64,000 nucleotides of DNA from Klebsormidium nitens (GCA_000708835.1 DF237142.1:88537-152536); one strand, 5' to 3'; positions 1-13,281 are shown, numbered from the stretch's first letter. Translations and numbers: made by a program. The notes: a model not told the origin generated them from the sequence alone.

Positions 1-343
1 TACGTCCTATAGTGCCCTGATTAAATCGCCGCAAGCTCTACGAACGCACATGTCTCGCAGAAACGTCAGCCACAGCACGTCTCCGGTAAAGTGCCACTTT
101 GGCGCCATGGGCAAGATGTCATTCAAGATCCACAGAGAAGCCTAAACTTCGACGCCAAATGATGTACCCGCTCATATCATAAGCAACTCGGCTGCGGGTG
201 CCTTCGAGCATAAAGTCCACTTAAATCTGCAGCCAACGGGTTTCATCGCACTCAAAGAACTCCCTCTTTTATGCAGGAGAAAAGCGCAACCTGTTCTCCA
301 GGGACAGCCTCCCAAAAAAAACAGCTCATTTCGAGCCATCTCA
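1..343. other. Intergenic, 3' of the JMJ21-like gene
   Basis: This is the 3' flank of the minus-strand JMJ21-like gene. Reading frames here are short and match nothing I recognise. The minus-strand frame 252-473 is only an out-of-frame reading of the last JMJ21 exon. No RNA gene or repeat is evident. Confidence 0.5.
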
Positions 344-3300
344 TCAGTTCTTGTCTAACACCCCGAACAACATACTGCTCATCTGTTCCCATGTAAGCGA
401 CTCCGATAGCGCCACATGGCGGTGGCGAGACAGCAGGTTGAGCAAATTTATCTCGTGAAGCACGGCGAAACACCTGTAGTGAAGGAGGTCGCGTGCAACT
501 TAACGTGAGCTTGCGTCAGAGCGACACTGAGGACACGGCGATAAAAGCTGGTGTGAAGTATGACCACACGTTCACCTCAAGCCTTTGATGACTCTACAAA
601 GCTACTTTGAAGCTGCGAAGAAGCACGTTCTGGACCAGCAGCTTATCGTGAGGAAGACAGCTAAACGCGCCATTCAATTCGAACCGTTTGTCAGAAGAGG
701 ACACTTACATGGCGCGGAACGAGCGTGCGTGTTGGGGGGACTTCTGCGCAGCGCCGCTCGGAGGGGAGCCATCTGGGGACAAGCGCTTATCTCCGGAATT
801 CGTGGAGGGTTGGGAAGCGCCAAGGAATGCTGACAGCAGCTCGGGGCTCCCCCGGAAAGTTCCAATGTGCAGCGATGCAATCTCGTACAGGGGGTCCCCT
901 GCAATCGAAAAGAGTCGTCAAATGATTGACTGCCACGTGGTTCGCTGATTTGCAAGTGTTGCAGCTCGCTAATTATGAATCACCAACGGACGGGGAACGG
1001 GACAGCATTATGGTTTGTCAAATGCGACATAAGTCGTCACGGCCGGAACACAACTTGCTCTGGAGATTCAGGGTTTTGAAGTCGGGCAGAGGTTTTATAC
1101 ACGTCTTAGCAAGAAGGCTACAACAGATTTTGGCTCGTTGCTTTAGAATCGAGACGTGCAGATTGGCAGGCGCTAACCTCCCTTGGGAGGTTAGCGCCTT
1201 TCCGTTTGGGAGACTTTTAAAATCATGGTGCTCAGATCGGACCAACCTTAAGATGGTGAACGAATCCGCTTGCAGTCGCTAGGGATGTCATGCAGGATCC
1301 AAATAGGCAACGGCAATGCCCAAACACGATCAGAAATGGCGGCCAAGAAACGCCAATTTGAGGAGCTGGGCTCACCCGTTCGCGCATCTGCGAAGTCTAG
1401 AATATGCACCGCCTCATACCGACCGCCAGTGTCCTTTGTTTCCCTCTTTTCCCGAACCACCCCCTCACCCACCTCCTTTTCCACCGGGCTTCGACATACC
1501 TCTCCATTCAAACGTTGCCCACCAACACCTTTCTCCTCGTCGTCACACCTCTTCGCTTCCCCTTCTGCCACCTTAAAACCCCCGTTCGCTGGATTAACTT
1601 CTCCACCCTCCTCCGTTCCCTCATTTTCGGCCCCCCTCCTCTTAGACATCAGAATATTATCCACCAGCAGGTCCGTGTGCAGCCACACCGGGTCCCCCCC
1701 GTCGAACTCGAGCAGCTCCACCGGGTCCTCCGGTACGTACCCCTCCGCTGACGTCAGCAACCGGTCGGGGAGCCCGAAGTCCTTCAGCCGGTCCGGCAGA
1801 TCCTTGCGCTGCGCCCGGAGAAACGCGGCAAAAGGACGCCACCGGGGGGGGACGCCCAGCGCCTCAAGCGAGGGCAAGTCCACCCCCCCGCGTGATTCGG
1901 TCCCCGTGGTTGACTCGTCTTCTAGGTGTAAATTGGCGCCCGGGTTCGGTTTGTTTCCCGGGATGGCAACCGCTTCGATATGTGAATTGGTTCCGGGGTG
2001 AGAGTCAGCTCCAAGGGGAACTTCAGTCTCTAGGGGACGCGCACTGCTGGTCTTCGAAATCGTGCTTGCCGATGCCCCATTCGATCCGTGGGGCTCCGAA
2101 TGCACACCATTTGAACTTGTGCCGTTGCCCTGCTGCGATCTCAAAGCGCAGTTCCCGACGACCATATTTTGAGCCTGGGGTGCTGACGTCACTGCCGACC
2201 GTGCATGCGCTTCTCCGAGGAGCCCGTCTGACTTAGTGGCCTCGCCCGGAGCTTGATGGCTGTTTTTCAAACTGGGCTCGGCGGCAGAGAAAACTTTCCG
2301 GCGCTTTTGTGGAGGCTGCCCGGCTTGACGGTCCGGTTCGTGGGCGTCATTTGCGCAGTCTGGCGGAAGCGGGAGGGCTTGAATGAAGCCGACTTGTCGG
2401 CCCAAGAAACGGGCGAGCGCGAGAAGGTCGCCTTTCGACATCTTGTCGTATCTGCAACAGATCGGCAACGGGGCGAGATGAGCGACAAAATCTGGCCAAC
2501 TAGAGCGGGTCGACAAACGGCACCTTCACTTGTCCGGTTACTAGCCAGCTCAGAGACGGACAAACGGTTCTTTTACTCGTCCGATATCAGGGAACAAAGC
2601 AAGAGTCCAGGACTTACTAAGAACATCCAAAGTAGAGCAGAAGCAAACGATCACTTCCGGCGGAATGACTGGCGTCGGTGGCTCTGAAGATGCATAGGTG
2701 GTGATGACCACTTGATTTTACATGGACACGTCACAGAGATTGCTCACGCTCAATCACAGCATACAACACTCAAAAGGGGTCACGAACGCAGGTTCGGGAG
2801 ACTTTAGCCTTCGATACGACGGCGTCAGGAGAGGCTCGACTCACCGCAAGAGATAGCAAGCAGACAAGCAACATTTGAAGACGGGAACAATCAATAATAA
2901 TCCTTCATCGGCGAACTCCACCGGTAATTGAAGCTGTTCACCAAATTTTGTTTCCTTCGGCGCAAAGGGGTAAGCCTTAAGCTCAACCCTGCTCGATATG
3001 CCTGATCCGGGGAGCGGTGCTAGAAAGGACGTTGAGACACCTCCAGCAGAACCAAAAACGTCTTCTGAGATTCGAGTTTACTCGAAGGATGGATGCGACA
3101 CAGTCTGTTCAGATCAACTGTCAGAGGTGCTTACACGTCACTGAATAGCGTCCCTTCGCACTCCGCCATAATGACGTACATCCACCTCCTCTTCACGTCA
3201 GCCGTTCCGGACGGCTCCTCCACCGTTCCGTTGACATTCCGTTCCTCAACCACTTCCCCCGCCCTGCCTTTTCCACTCGTTCTAGTTTTTCCTTCCACCC

Positions 3301-6300
3301 TGTTTGCGCCGTTTCCTATTCCTGCTCCATCCTCCAAACACCCCCCAGCCGGCCCCCGTAGTCCCACCTTGACAACCTTTCCGTTCGCATGGCCCGGTTC
3401 CGTCGCACTCTTTCCGCCGGATTTCATGTCTTCCAGCGCCAGGCTCCCGTCCTCTCCTTCGATTATTACCCCGTGACCCAAAAGGGCGGGCACCGTCCGC
3501 ACCAGCGGGCTTTTGGCCGTCCGAATGAGTTCGTGCATCATCAACTCGGTCCGGAACATTCTCTCCTGCTCCCTTCCCCCGTTCTCCTCGTCCTCGTCTT
3601 CTGCATCCCGCGCTTGGCAAGTGTGATCCCTCCTGCTTTGCACATCGCCCGCGCCATTTGACAATGCTCTACCGTTTTGCAAACACTGCCCATTTCCGTG
3701 CTCGATCTTCCCATCGTCCCCATGTCCCGCACTCACCTCAGGAACCACCCCCGCCTCATCTTCTTCCAAACCGCCCCCCAAAAACACCTTGACCACCCTC
3801 CCCCCAACCCGGAACACCGCATTCCTCCCCCCACTCACTGGGAGGCTCTCCCCTCTGCTGGGGGAGGGCTTCTCGTGCGCCGCACACACAAGCGCCAGCA
3901 CTTGCCGCCAGTGCTCTGCGCCGACGGTTTTGCAGGCGCAGTCCCAGATCCGACTTCGCAGGTCAGGGCGAGCCGCCCACATCTTCCGGAGAAGCTCTCG
4001 AAGGGCCGGCCGGTTGACGTAGTCATCTGTTAGGTCGGTGAAGTGTGACCAGGCAATGTCGGCGGGGGACGAGTGCTCGGGGGATGCATCAACCGAGCGG
4101 TTTTGGGCGAGGCGGCCGGCCCGGGACAGGCCCCTGTGGGCGAAACCCGGGGCCAAATCAGAGAAGACCTGCAAAGAAGCCAGTTTATTGTCAACTGGTA
4201 AACCTGAACTCAAATTAAGCCTTTACTTTCAGAGCAACCGCAATCAAGACGATCTGACACGCTGCCTGGCAGCCAAGCTGAAGAGTTACGATCCCAAACT
4301 TCGCCTTGGCAGAAACTTTCAAACCAAGCTTTCACCATAGGCTAGCTGCCTGCTAATGGGTTTGGGTGATTCCCTCGCTTTCAAAGGCTTGTGTTTGCTA
4401 ATCCCGTACCCTATTTTTGGCACCCAGTACTTCCTTCTTCTGTCAGTTTCCCGAGCCGTCCAGCTGGGAAAAAGATAACAGGATCTACCCTTCTTGTTGA
4501 AGCGGCCCTTGCACACGACAATTTCTCGACTGAGCACTCCTTAAATCGAGTCTCGGGAATCACCGTCTCGAAGTTGGCCTCGTTCAGGAAGTTGTGCGTA
4601 ACCGCGATCGAGTTCTCGATGTTGAGCACGCAGTGCCACCACCCCCCCGGAACGAATATGGTTTCTCCAGGGAGCTGTGTGCACTCGAGGGGCCGCTCAT
4701 CCGGGGGTATGTGGGGATATACGTCCAGCCACCACTGCAAACTGGGGGGGCCGTCGAAAGATAGATCGCCGTCGTCTTCGCTCACCTGCCAAAGAAGGGT
4801 GAGAACCAAAATAGAATGATGAGAGAAAACCCATTTTTAGGAACTGTCGTTTGGCCGAAGCTTTCGTCTATGTGGCCACATTAGAGGATTCTGACGAATT
4901 TATTGCAAGCTTTCGTGCTCACCGAGGGAAGGCGTAAAGGATGACGAAAGTAACCATGAGCTTGAGGCCCAATGTATTCAAAGTCACGTGTTCTTGATTC
5001 GCATTTGAATGCGCACAAGGACTGCGCAGACCAGCGACTCAACAAAACTGGTATGGTTTAGTGAAGCTCCTCGAAGACCCTCTTACACGCAATGCTTGGC
5101 CAGTTACTTGATATCTGTGCATGAATGGATTTTGAGTCCCGCATCAACTCACCCTGAGCGTCACGCCAGGCGGCACTCTTCCGGGGGGGTACAACGCCCA
5201 GCGTTTCTTCCCCCTCACAAGCGCGTTCCAGGCGCTCGTCAGATTTGGGTCCACGTGCCAGGCCGCCCCGGACCGGGGGGGTCCCAGAACCAGCCACCGG
5301 AAGGGGGGCTTCAACTCCCCCTCGAGAAGCTCTAGAAAATCGTCCCCGAAAAGGGGGGGAACGGAGTAGTCGCTCAGGAGGGGGGGGGCCGTCTCGCCGT
5401 ATGTGGGGTCGAAAATGTACAGGGGTTCTTCGTCATGCTGGACGCGTGTGTAAGCTGCGTAGTCGCGCAGCGTCATCTTGACCTGCGGAGTTTTCGAAGC
5501 TGGGTCAGAAACGCCATTAAAAGGCTCCGGTTGCTGGCTTGAAGGCCTCAAAGTCGTGACATTGATCCGAAGATCAAGCATACCGGTATTCTCAAGCTTG
5601 CGTTTCCGACCTTGTTGAATTTCTGGCACTTCGAAACTGCCTGTGGCGTTCACCAGAAGTCGTTTCGTTGGCCCAGTCGGTACGTCCGTCCACCATTAAA
5701 AGAGTACTAGCTTTCAAACAGCCTTGAAGCTTTCGGTTCTAGGGCATGATCCCCTGATGAATTTCAATCTCACGAGCCTGCAAATCGAGGAACCGAAATT
5801 TGAAAACAATCAACGTCAGACGTGACTTGGAACGTCGAGGTAGAGAAGAACACTCCTGATTGGAAAGGCAGTGATAGTAGTCACAGAAGTCCGCACTGAG
5901 AGGCTAGCAACGACAAAGGCTGCTCTTATCTTAACTTTATTCGCAGACCGGAATATCACGGATCAATTGCAATACCAAGACGAGAAGGTCACAAGATTTG
6001 TTCTCTCACTTCACCTTAGCAAAGGCTTGGTTCCTGTGCGCCTCTAATACCCAACAGATCAGAAGAAAGCTTCACAGCCTGGACACGTGCTGACAAATAA
6101 CAAGAACACATCCTCACCGCTTTCCCGTGCGCTTGCGAGACTTTGAACTTGGCGTCCCCGAATCGGTCCACCAACTTAGGCAGGGTCCACTCCTGGCTGG
6201 CTGGCCAACGCCCCACAATGTCCGTCAGAAGAACCGGCTTCTTTCCGTCAAACTCCGCAGCAAACTCCTGTTGCGAGATGTTGCCCCGTCGCTCGACGTG

Positions 6301-8162
6301 GCCGGTGTCAAAGGAGAAGGTGTGCAGGTCGATGTGGCAGCGGTACCACTGGCGGTACAGGTGCAGCGAGGAAAACCCTGGAGGGAATTGGGTTTGTTCT
6401 GCTCTAAAACACTGAACACTCTGGTTGAGGCAAAGGACGCTCAATATCCTCAACAAATGGAACCCAGAATTCCTTTGAGAAATTGGTGGCAATCGACATG
6501 AGTGTTGAACGAGGTTCTTCGTGTTGTCGAATGTAGGTATTTGTCACTCTAATGACAATTTCTATTCGTGATAGAGGAGTGGGACTTGCAGCAGACCGCC
6601 AGAAAGAGTGGATTCTGGGAAGCAATTTGGCCCCACTGATCCAACCTGGCTGTCCCTTCTAAGCTATAAGTTGCATACTCTGTCCGTCATATTATCAAAA
6701 TATGACGCAGCAAATTCCTTGAAACTACGCCCAAATTCCAATCCATATTTGCAGTTGCAACATGCTCACCTCGTAAGCAGTCAAACTCAATTGAGAACGG
6801 CTAGTCGACTTTTGTTCGAAAGTGGTGACCAAGATAAGACACAGGGTCCGGCTGCTCTGAGACAAGACGCCCTCACCTTCGAACCTTCGCAGAGGGTGTG
6901 GGCTTGGCAGTGCAATCTTCATCTCCTCGGCTCGCCTGCAAGTATCAAGGCACCGAGCGTTCTTAGCCTGGCCGTCAGATGACAAATTGTTCCGCCTCCG
7001 GTTCAAAAGCTGTCCCTAAAATATGGCTATGCACACAAAGCTGACAATTCCGCCTCATATTTGCTGGAGAAGAGGCGACGATGCCTGGTCACAGAGTGGA
7101 AGGCGGCAGTCCTGTGAATGTCTTCCATATGTTTGAGTGGTTCAAACAAGGAGTACGAGGCAGGTTTGCTGTCGTCTTGCCGGTAGCCTTGAGTGGGGCA
7201 CTTGGATACATTGGGTTCTAGCTGAACCTCGCCGAAGGATACAAACCTGCGGACCTCGGAAGTCAAGTTCAAACCCAGAGAGAGAGTACAATCAAAAACC
7301 AACATCCTGTGTGAGTTTACTGCGCTTTCTAGATGTGTGACGATTAAGCTGCGACTGGGAATTCTCTTGGGGGGTGAAGTCTGCAACTCTCGGAAAAATT
7401 GGCGCACCTTGCGAGCGCAGTCTGCTTCCAAGTCCCATGGTACACCATCGGCTTGTCAGAGGGAGTGCCCAGGCACAACCGCATCCACAGAGGCTCGTCG
7501 TTGCAGAATATGTAAAACACACTGGCGAAAGCGCACATACAAGAGTCAGCAAGGATGCTTCTGCCCCTGCGGTGGCCCCAAATGCTTCAGTGAATTTTAC
7601 ATGAAGCCAGCTGGACTTTGACATTGCGGACCAATTGAAGGTGACTGGAAGTGATGACAAGATAGAAGCTGAAGCATGCGCCAAAATCTTAAAAGCGACA
7701 AACTTATCAGGCGATGGTTTTTCAGAATGACAAGTGCATCAGCATCTCTCCTGTGGCACATGTAGACAAACCATTTGTGAGTCTTCAAACGCCAACACAA
7801 CGGCTCCTCTTAGGTGCAGATTTTTAAAAGCCTGGTTGACAAAGCTCCTTACACCAACAGGTCTCAGAATCTAGTCCAGTTTTGCCAAGAGTCGCAAATG
7901 GGAGCTCAAGTCCTCTGCAGACAACAGGATTTGCCCTAGCAAATGCCATAGCATACATAAAGTCTGGGAGTGCTTCTCAACAGATTGTAAAGGAAGCGCC
8001 AATTCACCTGCTCACACACGCCAGCCTTTCCACCTCTTGCATGTGTAGCCCGCCCAGTATGCGGCAGATGATGTCATCTGTCAGGACTCGGAGGTTTCCC
8101 AACCCGCTGTTCCTCCTCCAATCCATGGCCGCAAGCGGAGGGATCCCTGAGTGCTGACTCAT
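344..8162 (-). CDS. JMJ21: F-box / JmjC oxygenase / kinase-like protein (JMJ21, At1g78280 type)
   Basis: Ten exons on the minus strand: 8162-8008, 7521-7408, 6935-6877, 6377-6118, 5482-5153, 4785-4564, 4168-3135, 2499-1376, 898-709 and 473-344. They sum to 3618 nt (1205 aa) with matching phases and GT-AG introns. An F-box (LTDDIICRILGGL...ERLACVSS) occupies about residues 20-52. The JmjC domain spans about 125-380; its Fe(II) ligands are all present as H272 and D274 (AAWHVDPNLTSAWN) and H357 (VPGGWWHCVLN). The C-terminal half is an aminoglycoside-phosphotransferase/kinase-like fold with HTDLLVDN (H999, D1001, N1006), ILDFADART (D1093), then GDPLYEIASLH and the conserved end MCFAVLHE. Plant JMJ21 has the same three domains. 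Two long low-complexity insertions split the kinase-like part. By family it is a 2-oxoglutarate dioxygenase candidate, perhaps recruited to SCF ligases; its substrate is unknown. The first in-frame ATG is at 8162; a second at 8126 lies closer to the F-box. Confidence 0.9.
1168..1199. repeat. Perfect 15-bp hairpin in JMJ21 intron 8
   Basis: The arm AGGCGCTAACCTCCC at 1168-1182 is followed by a TT loop and its exact reverse complement at 1185-1199. It lies inside the intron between coding exons 1376 and 898. No T-run or transposon end was seen around it. Confidence 0.8.
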
Positions 8163-9680
8163 TAAGTACCACCTCTGTCTACTTGTAACAGGATGTGGAG
8201 CAGACCGCAAGCGGAAGACAGGAACTCAAATCCTCAAATCCTTGAGGAGTAATGTTGAGTTTTTGATACCTCAAAGCACTCTCACGCATTCCGCCCTCTT
8301 GATTTCAGAGAGTGCGCTACGATTTAACAAGCATATGTTGCCCTCCCTTTGGCCAACAGACAGATCAGCAAATTGGCGACCACCCACTGCTTCCGGACAG
8401 AAGATACACAAAGCCTTCACGCCTCGGTTCTGCACCACCAACTGATCCCCACTGCCACCGTCCCTACCACCACTGGCACCAGCCGGACTCGCCTCTTATT
8501 TGTTGCGGCCAACTCCGCGCTTTCAATTTGCGCTTTCAACTTCAAGTTCAAGTTGCCGAGCGGCGAGTCCTGTGCACAGTACTGCAGTGGCACTGCAGTC
8601 TGCAGCGTGCAGGCGCCCGGCCTCGCCCTGGTTCTTGCAAGCCCGTCGACGTTGTCCCGTTCCGTTGTTGAGTTTTCCGCCCCTGCCTCCATCAGATAAT
8701 CATCCGGAACGCGAAAGGATTGCTCCCCATGCATGACGTGCATGTTTGCCGGATTGTTGGATTGTGCACAGTTCTGAGTTCATGCCATAATGAATTCTGT
8801 CAGAATGTATCAGCACTCGTACACAGTGTCAGTCAGAGCTCTACTTCACAGCTCTTGGGTTCATGCTATTGCCAGTAGGTCCACATGGAAGCCTTCTGAA
8901 GGCCAGTGATGGTCCAGAATGTGTCAAGAATATGTTATACAGCGGACAAAGCTTGCAATCACCATCTCAGGTACAGGTCATGACAGAAGTCGAGTAGTAG
9001 ACTACGTGCCGACTTCAAAAAGTGACCTTGATCTGGTTCTCCACTTCAAAAAGTGATCTTGATTTGGTTCTCCAGAGATTCGTACATGGATTTGGCATAT
9101 TATGGCGCAAACTTATCGAGTGACCATCAGTACAATGATCACCTTGCAACATTCACTAGAGCCGCTTCTTGTAATCTACATCAAATCGTGTTAGAGCCCA
9201 GCTCTATGAAAACTTGGCCTTCGTTTTAAATATGATGTATATGGTCCCAGCAACATAACTGTCCTTGATTAAGTGCTTGGTAAGAGCTGCGGCCCATGGC
9301 TGCTTGATGGTCACTCCGTATTAATGAACGCGTGCACACCCAGGTGCATACGGCATTAGTCAGGCATGCGTGTCCGTCGCAATCAACCATGATTCCATCA
9401 GGCACTAGCTTATCAGTGATTCAACGGGCTACTACATCCAAGAAGCGAAGAACAGAAAACAAGCGCTTGGGGGAAAAGTGATGATGCGTGTAACCTCTGT
9501 TTCAATGGACCTGGTGGGTCAACATAATCAGCTCCGGAGAAAAATCCTTCAGCACCTCTTCAAAGCTTCATAAACCTGCAATGTCTCTCAACCAGCCTCC
9601 CAGTTTAGTTCGTCTGAAGAAGGAGATTCGCGGGCATGTATTCGCAGCAAAATCTAGCTCCCAAGGAGTTGAAGACGGTC
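8163..9680. other. Intergenic between EF-P and JMJ21-like genes
   Basis: It separates the 3' end of EF-P from the start of JMJ21 on the same strand, so it should hold the JMJ21 promoter and 5' UTR. I see no coding frame with recognisable similarity. It contains a 31-bp tandem duplication at 9012-9073. Confidence 0.5.
9012..9073. repeat. 31-bp direct tandem duplication
   Basis: Two adjacent 31-bp units begin ACTTCAAAAAGTGA and end GGTTCTCC, at 9012-9042 and 9043-9073. They differ at two C/T positions, so the duplication is fairly recent. Confidence 0.85.
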
Positions 9681-12600
9681 TTACTTCTTATCCTTGGCTC
9701 TGCTGATGTAACTACCTGCTTTTGTATCTATAATGATGTCGTCGCCAATATTTACAAAGAGCGGAACCTGAAGTGTGCCTCCAGTCTCCACCGTACAAGG
9801 CTTGGATCCACCTGAAAGCAGCCGGAGGATGTGCTCCATTATTAACCAGCTCCAAGCGAACGGAAGGACGTTTCCGGAAAGCGTGAAATATCAGCGACCT
9901 GCTTTCAGAGAGCGACCGTTCTGCGCAGGACTATGCATTGTGATTACGGGGACGCCCCCAGTATCCAGTTGGGAACGGAGGACTCACGTTACTTAAGTTT
10001 GGTTAGAGCTCCTAACCCATACTTCGACAACCTAGGTTTAGATGAGGTGGAGGTCAGGCGGGCATGAGCATCCAAATCTTTTCGCCCTTACATCAAGAGC
10101 CAATTGGCTTCCGCCCGTTTCGATATGACCGGTGGCCCCCTGCAGACCACTGCCGCAACCGCAAACTTTCTCGTAAGCTTTGAAGTTACTCGTCCGCTCA
10201 ATGCAGATTCTGCACAGGTTGCTGCCCCGCCGAAGAAATCTTGCTTTCGTCAAGCGACTAACTTCGACGAGTTTCATCGTGAATCGATGGGACGCTCTCA
10301 TCACTGCCGCTATTTGCCACTGCGCCATTGACCTTGCGCGGTGTCAGCTGATGCGCTCGTAAGTTCGGAAACTCGCTAAAAAATGAGTAAAGAAAAAGGG
10401 AACTATAAGAAAGAAGAACATAAGCAAGCTCACCCTGCGCAGTGTCGCCTCTGACCCCCGGGTCCGTGTCCGTGACTTTGAGCACGACCGACGACGGCAA
10501 CTCGACAGCCAGCACGCGGCCGTTCCATATCACCACTTCGCACTCGGAGCCTTCCTTGAGCCACTTGTTCATGTCGCCCACGTTCTCCTTCGTCACTCGG
10601 ATCTCCTCGTACGTTTCCTGGCGACACAGAAACGGAGGCATGAGCGCAAGGACGGAAAGAGACAGAGTCTCTTCAAAGGAAAGGGGATCAAAGACCGCGA
10701 GCTTTGTACATAGCTCTACGTGTCCTTTCGTAGGACGAGGCTCCCCATGAGTTTCCTGGCGACACGGAATGGATGCGGAAGTGGAGGACAACGGAGACTA
10801 AAATATCTTCTAACGAGAGGAAACAGATGTCGCGAACGCTGCAGATGGCTGTACTTCTCCTCAGTCACAAGAGCTCCTCGTACGTTTCCTGGCGGTGGCG
10901 TTTCACGGGGATCACCAATCCACAAAAGCCGAAAACTATAAGGAGCTCGTGTCGAGCACTTATAGAGCCTGGGAAAAGACGTGGATCATCCTGGAGTGGG
11001 ATTGCTAAGACTGAAAAGTTTGTAGAGCATCGAAACGTTCAGCTCTCACCATATCCATAAACACTAGTTGGTCCCCGTCATTGTACGTGTACTGCTTCGT
11101 CCGCTTGTCGACCTCCGCAGCCTCCACGCTTTCGCCCGCCCGGAACGTCTTTTCGACCGTGTTGTTGGTGATGTAGTTCTTGAGCTTGGAGCGCACAAAC
11201 GCGGAGCCCTTGCCAGGCTTGACGTGCAAAAACTCTGCGAGAAGCTCCAGGGTGACGTCAGAAAAGTGACGATCGCTTGGAAGTTGATCTGTCCTTTCTG
11301 TGAAGCCGGATGGCAGAGGGCAATCGTTGATCGGGCTTGCAATACTTCAGGGCGCTGGCTTGTGCGATTCTGAAACTCGAGACTTCATTGGATGGAGTGT
11401 CACGGCGACGCGCAGCTTTTATCACATCTCGTTGGAACGGGCTTATCTGCACCTAAGCATCGCTTCCATCTCGGAGAGCTTTGTCAAAGAGTGACATCTG
11501 AAAATAGCGGCTGTCGGAATCGTGGACAACATTAGATCGAAAAACGCATTCCTTATCCCACAGCTTATGTACCCATCTTAAGAGACCGAACAGGGTCTTT
11601 GTCTAGGTGTAGGCTTGGTGCAGAATGCACGTACCTTGCACCCTGTATGGCGCGCCATCAACTACGATGTTCAGACCCGTCTTGAAGTCATTGCTAGAGA
11701 CGGTGGCCGCTCGTATACCTGCAACAGGGGCAAGCTTGTGGTTTGAGTGATTCGAGGTTTTAGGCTTAGCCGCAGCGTCAGCTTCAAAGGTGTAACTCCT
11801 TACATGCTTCTGATTCAATAGGTGGCAGGGATTACAATGGAAGTTTGATTTTGGGCCAGTCTGACGACTTTTCATTGGATACGAAATCCTAGAGCTTTGA
11901 AAATGTATCATCAATTTCACCCTGGTAGCATTGTCAATCAAACTAGCTAAGGTGTAAAGCGTAGATAATATTGTCAGAGTGATAACCTTCCAAGCTCTCT
12001 AAAGTGCCATAAAACGTCAAGTGAATTGTCTTGTGAGCAGACACCAGTCAGCGGGCATGAAAGTCTTCTGGGTGATGCCAAAGCGTTGAGGCGCCAACAG
12101 ATTCTATGAGGTTGTCAACAACGATAGAAGAGGACAGGATTCTGCTGATTCTGACCGCAGGCGCAACAGTTGAGCTGCAACTTGATATCCAGACACTGTT
12201 CCGCGACTAGACCGTGAACGTAGGAATAGCGACACCAGACCCATCAACGAATGCAACAATCAGTGCAGTACAAGAACACTGCACAGCATGCTCATACCGA
12301 AGGTGGCAGGCGACTGCCCAAGCCTGGTAAGCGCTGTGATGGATTATGTGCGGGGAGCAAGTGTTTTTAGAGAACGCATCGGAGGAGACTCTAGGAATCT
12401 GGAGGAACCGGTACGATGGTCGGTGGTAACTCACAGGAACATGGGGACAACGCTAAATAGCCCATTCTTAGCAAGATAGACGTGTAGTGCATTCAGGAAT
12501 CCAAGCTGATAGAGCCGCGATGCATTGGGTGCTGATATGCATATCTACATCTAGTGGCATTTTGAGTGGTCCCGATCAACTGTGCCACCGTTGAGCGACC

Positions 12601-12937
12601 CTCAAAGTGCGGACTGGTAAATGGTATACGTAAAGCTCAGCCACTACAACTCTTAAGTCGGGCTCTCTACTAATCATCAGACTCCCACATTGCGTGCAAC
12701 CAAAGAAGCTCCTCAGTATTGACGCTTGCACAACTTACTGATCGGGCGCCTTTCCGGCAGGCGACTCGGTCTCATGTGCGGTTGCCTCTGCGTCCACCCC
12801 TGCGGCCCCGCCAGAAAGCTCTTGATTCCGATGAAGGAACTGGGCCTTGGTTTGAGTGCCCCCTGCATTCCGCTGGCGGGGGACACTGCCAGCCCGCTTG
12901 TCAACATTGATCGGCACCCCGCGTGGACAAGCGCCAT
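9681..12937 (-). CDS. EFP: Elongation factor P, organellar (probably plastid)
   Basis: Five exons on the minus strand: 12937-12739, 11718-11635, 11234-11050, 10617-10434 and 9811-9681. They total 783 nt (260 aa), all phases agree, and all introns are GT-AG. The mature part is clearly bacterial-type EF-P. It starts at [15 protein letters not shown], carries the loop [15 protein letters not shown] whose lysine contacts P-site tRNA, then [12 protein letters not shown] and [16 protein letters not shown], and ends in [23 protein letters not shown] relieves ribosome stalling at polyproline. About 65 N-terminal residues rich in S, P, G and R with few acidic residues, supplied by exon 1, look like a transit peptide; plastid rather than mitochondrion is inferred. 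The 1-kb first intron fits because donor GTAAGT at phase 1 joins the next exon to give an S codon. The acceptor side of exon 4 is tandemly repeated in the intron. Confidence 0.92.
10584..10995. repeat. Three ~136-bp tandem copies spanning the EF-P exon 4 acceptor
   Basis: The stretch GTTTCCTGGC, which on the minus strand is the intron end plus the start of exon 4, recurs at 10613, 10751 and 10884, with similar flanks (TCTCC...CTCC, TCCTCGTACGTTTCC). Only the 10613 copy is the functional exon edge. The copies at 10751 and 10884 lie inside the intron and are diverged. Confidence 0.85.
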
Positions 12938-13034
12938 CGTTGCAGGTGCCTAAGTCAAATGGAGAAGGATGTCGTTGTGGACAGGGGTTCTGGCGCCGTG
13001 CAGATCGCCGTGCATAGCACGGCCGGGGGAATTT

Positions 13035-13064
13035 CTGCACGGCCGGGCGAAGCCCGCCGTGCAG
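13035..13064. repeat. GC-rich imperfect hairpin repeat, copy 1
   Basis: The outer arms CTGCACGGC and GCCGTGCAG enclose CGGGC-GAA-GCCC, with one bulged base. Partial copies of the CACGGCCGGG motif sit just upstream. Confidence 0.7.
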
Positions 13065-13281
13065 ATTGCCGTGCAGGCCCGGTGCCCTTGTTCCGGCCAG
13101 GTATCCCGCTGGCCGGGCACTCTCCGTCGACGGCAAGTACTCAAGAGTCTCGGAACACCTAATAATTCGAGTAAGCTAGCTATATTCAGGGCACGTTTGT
13201 CCGGCTATATTAGACTTTCCGGAAAGACCGACCCGGCCCGGCCCGGCCCGGCTTTACAAAACCTAAGCCCCCTTGAATAGT

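Noticed and set aside
1-135. Minus-strand frame ASLWILNDILPMAPKWHF... considered as the last JMJ21 exon
   Set aside because: The exon at 473-344 fits the phase and gives the family C-terminus MCFAVLHE, so this frame is not needed.
1270-2001. 243-codon plus-strand frame
   Set aside because: Antisense shadow of the large JMJ21 exon 1376-2499, which carries HTDLLVDN and ILDFADART.
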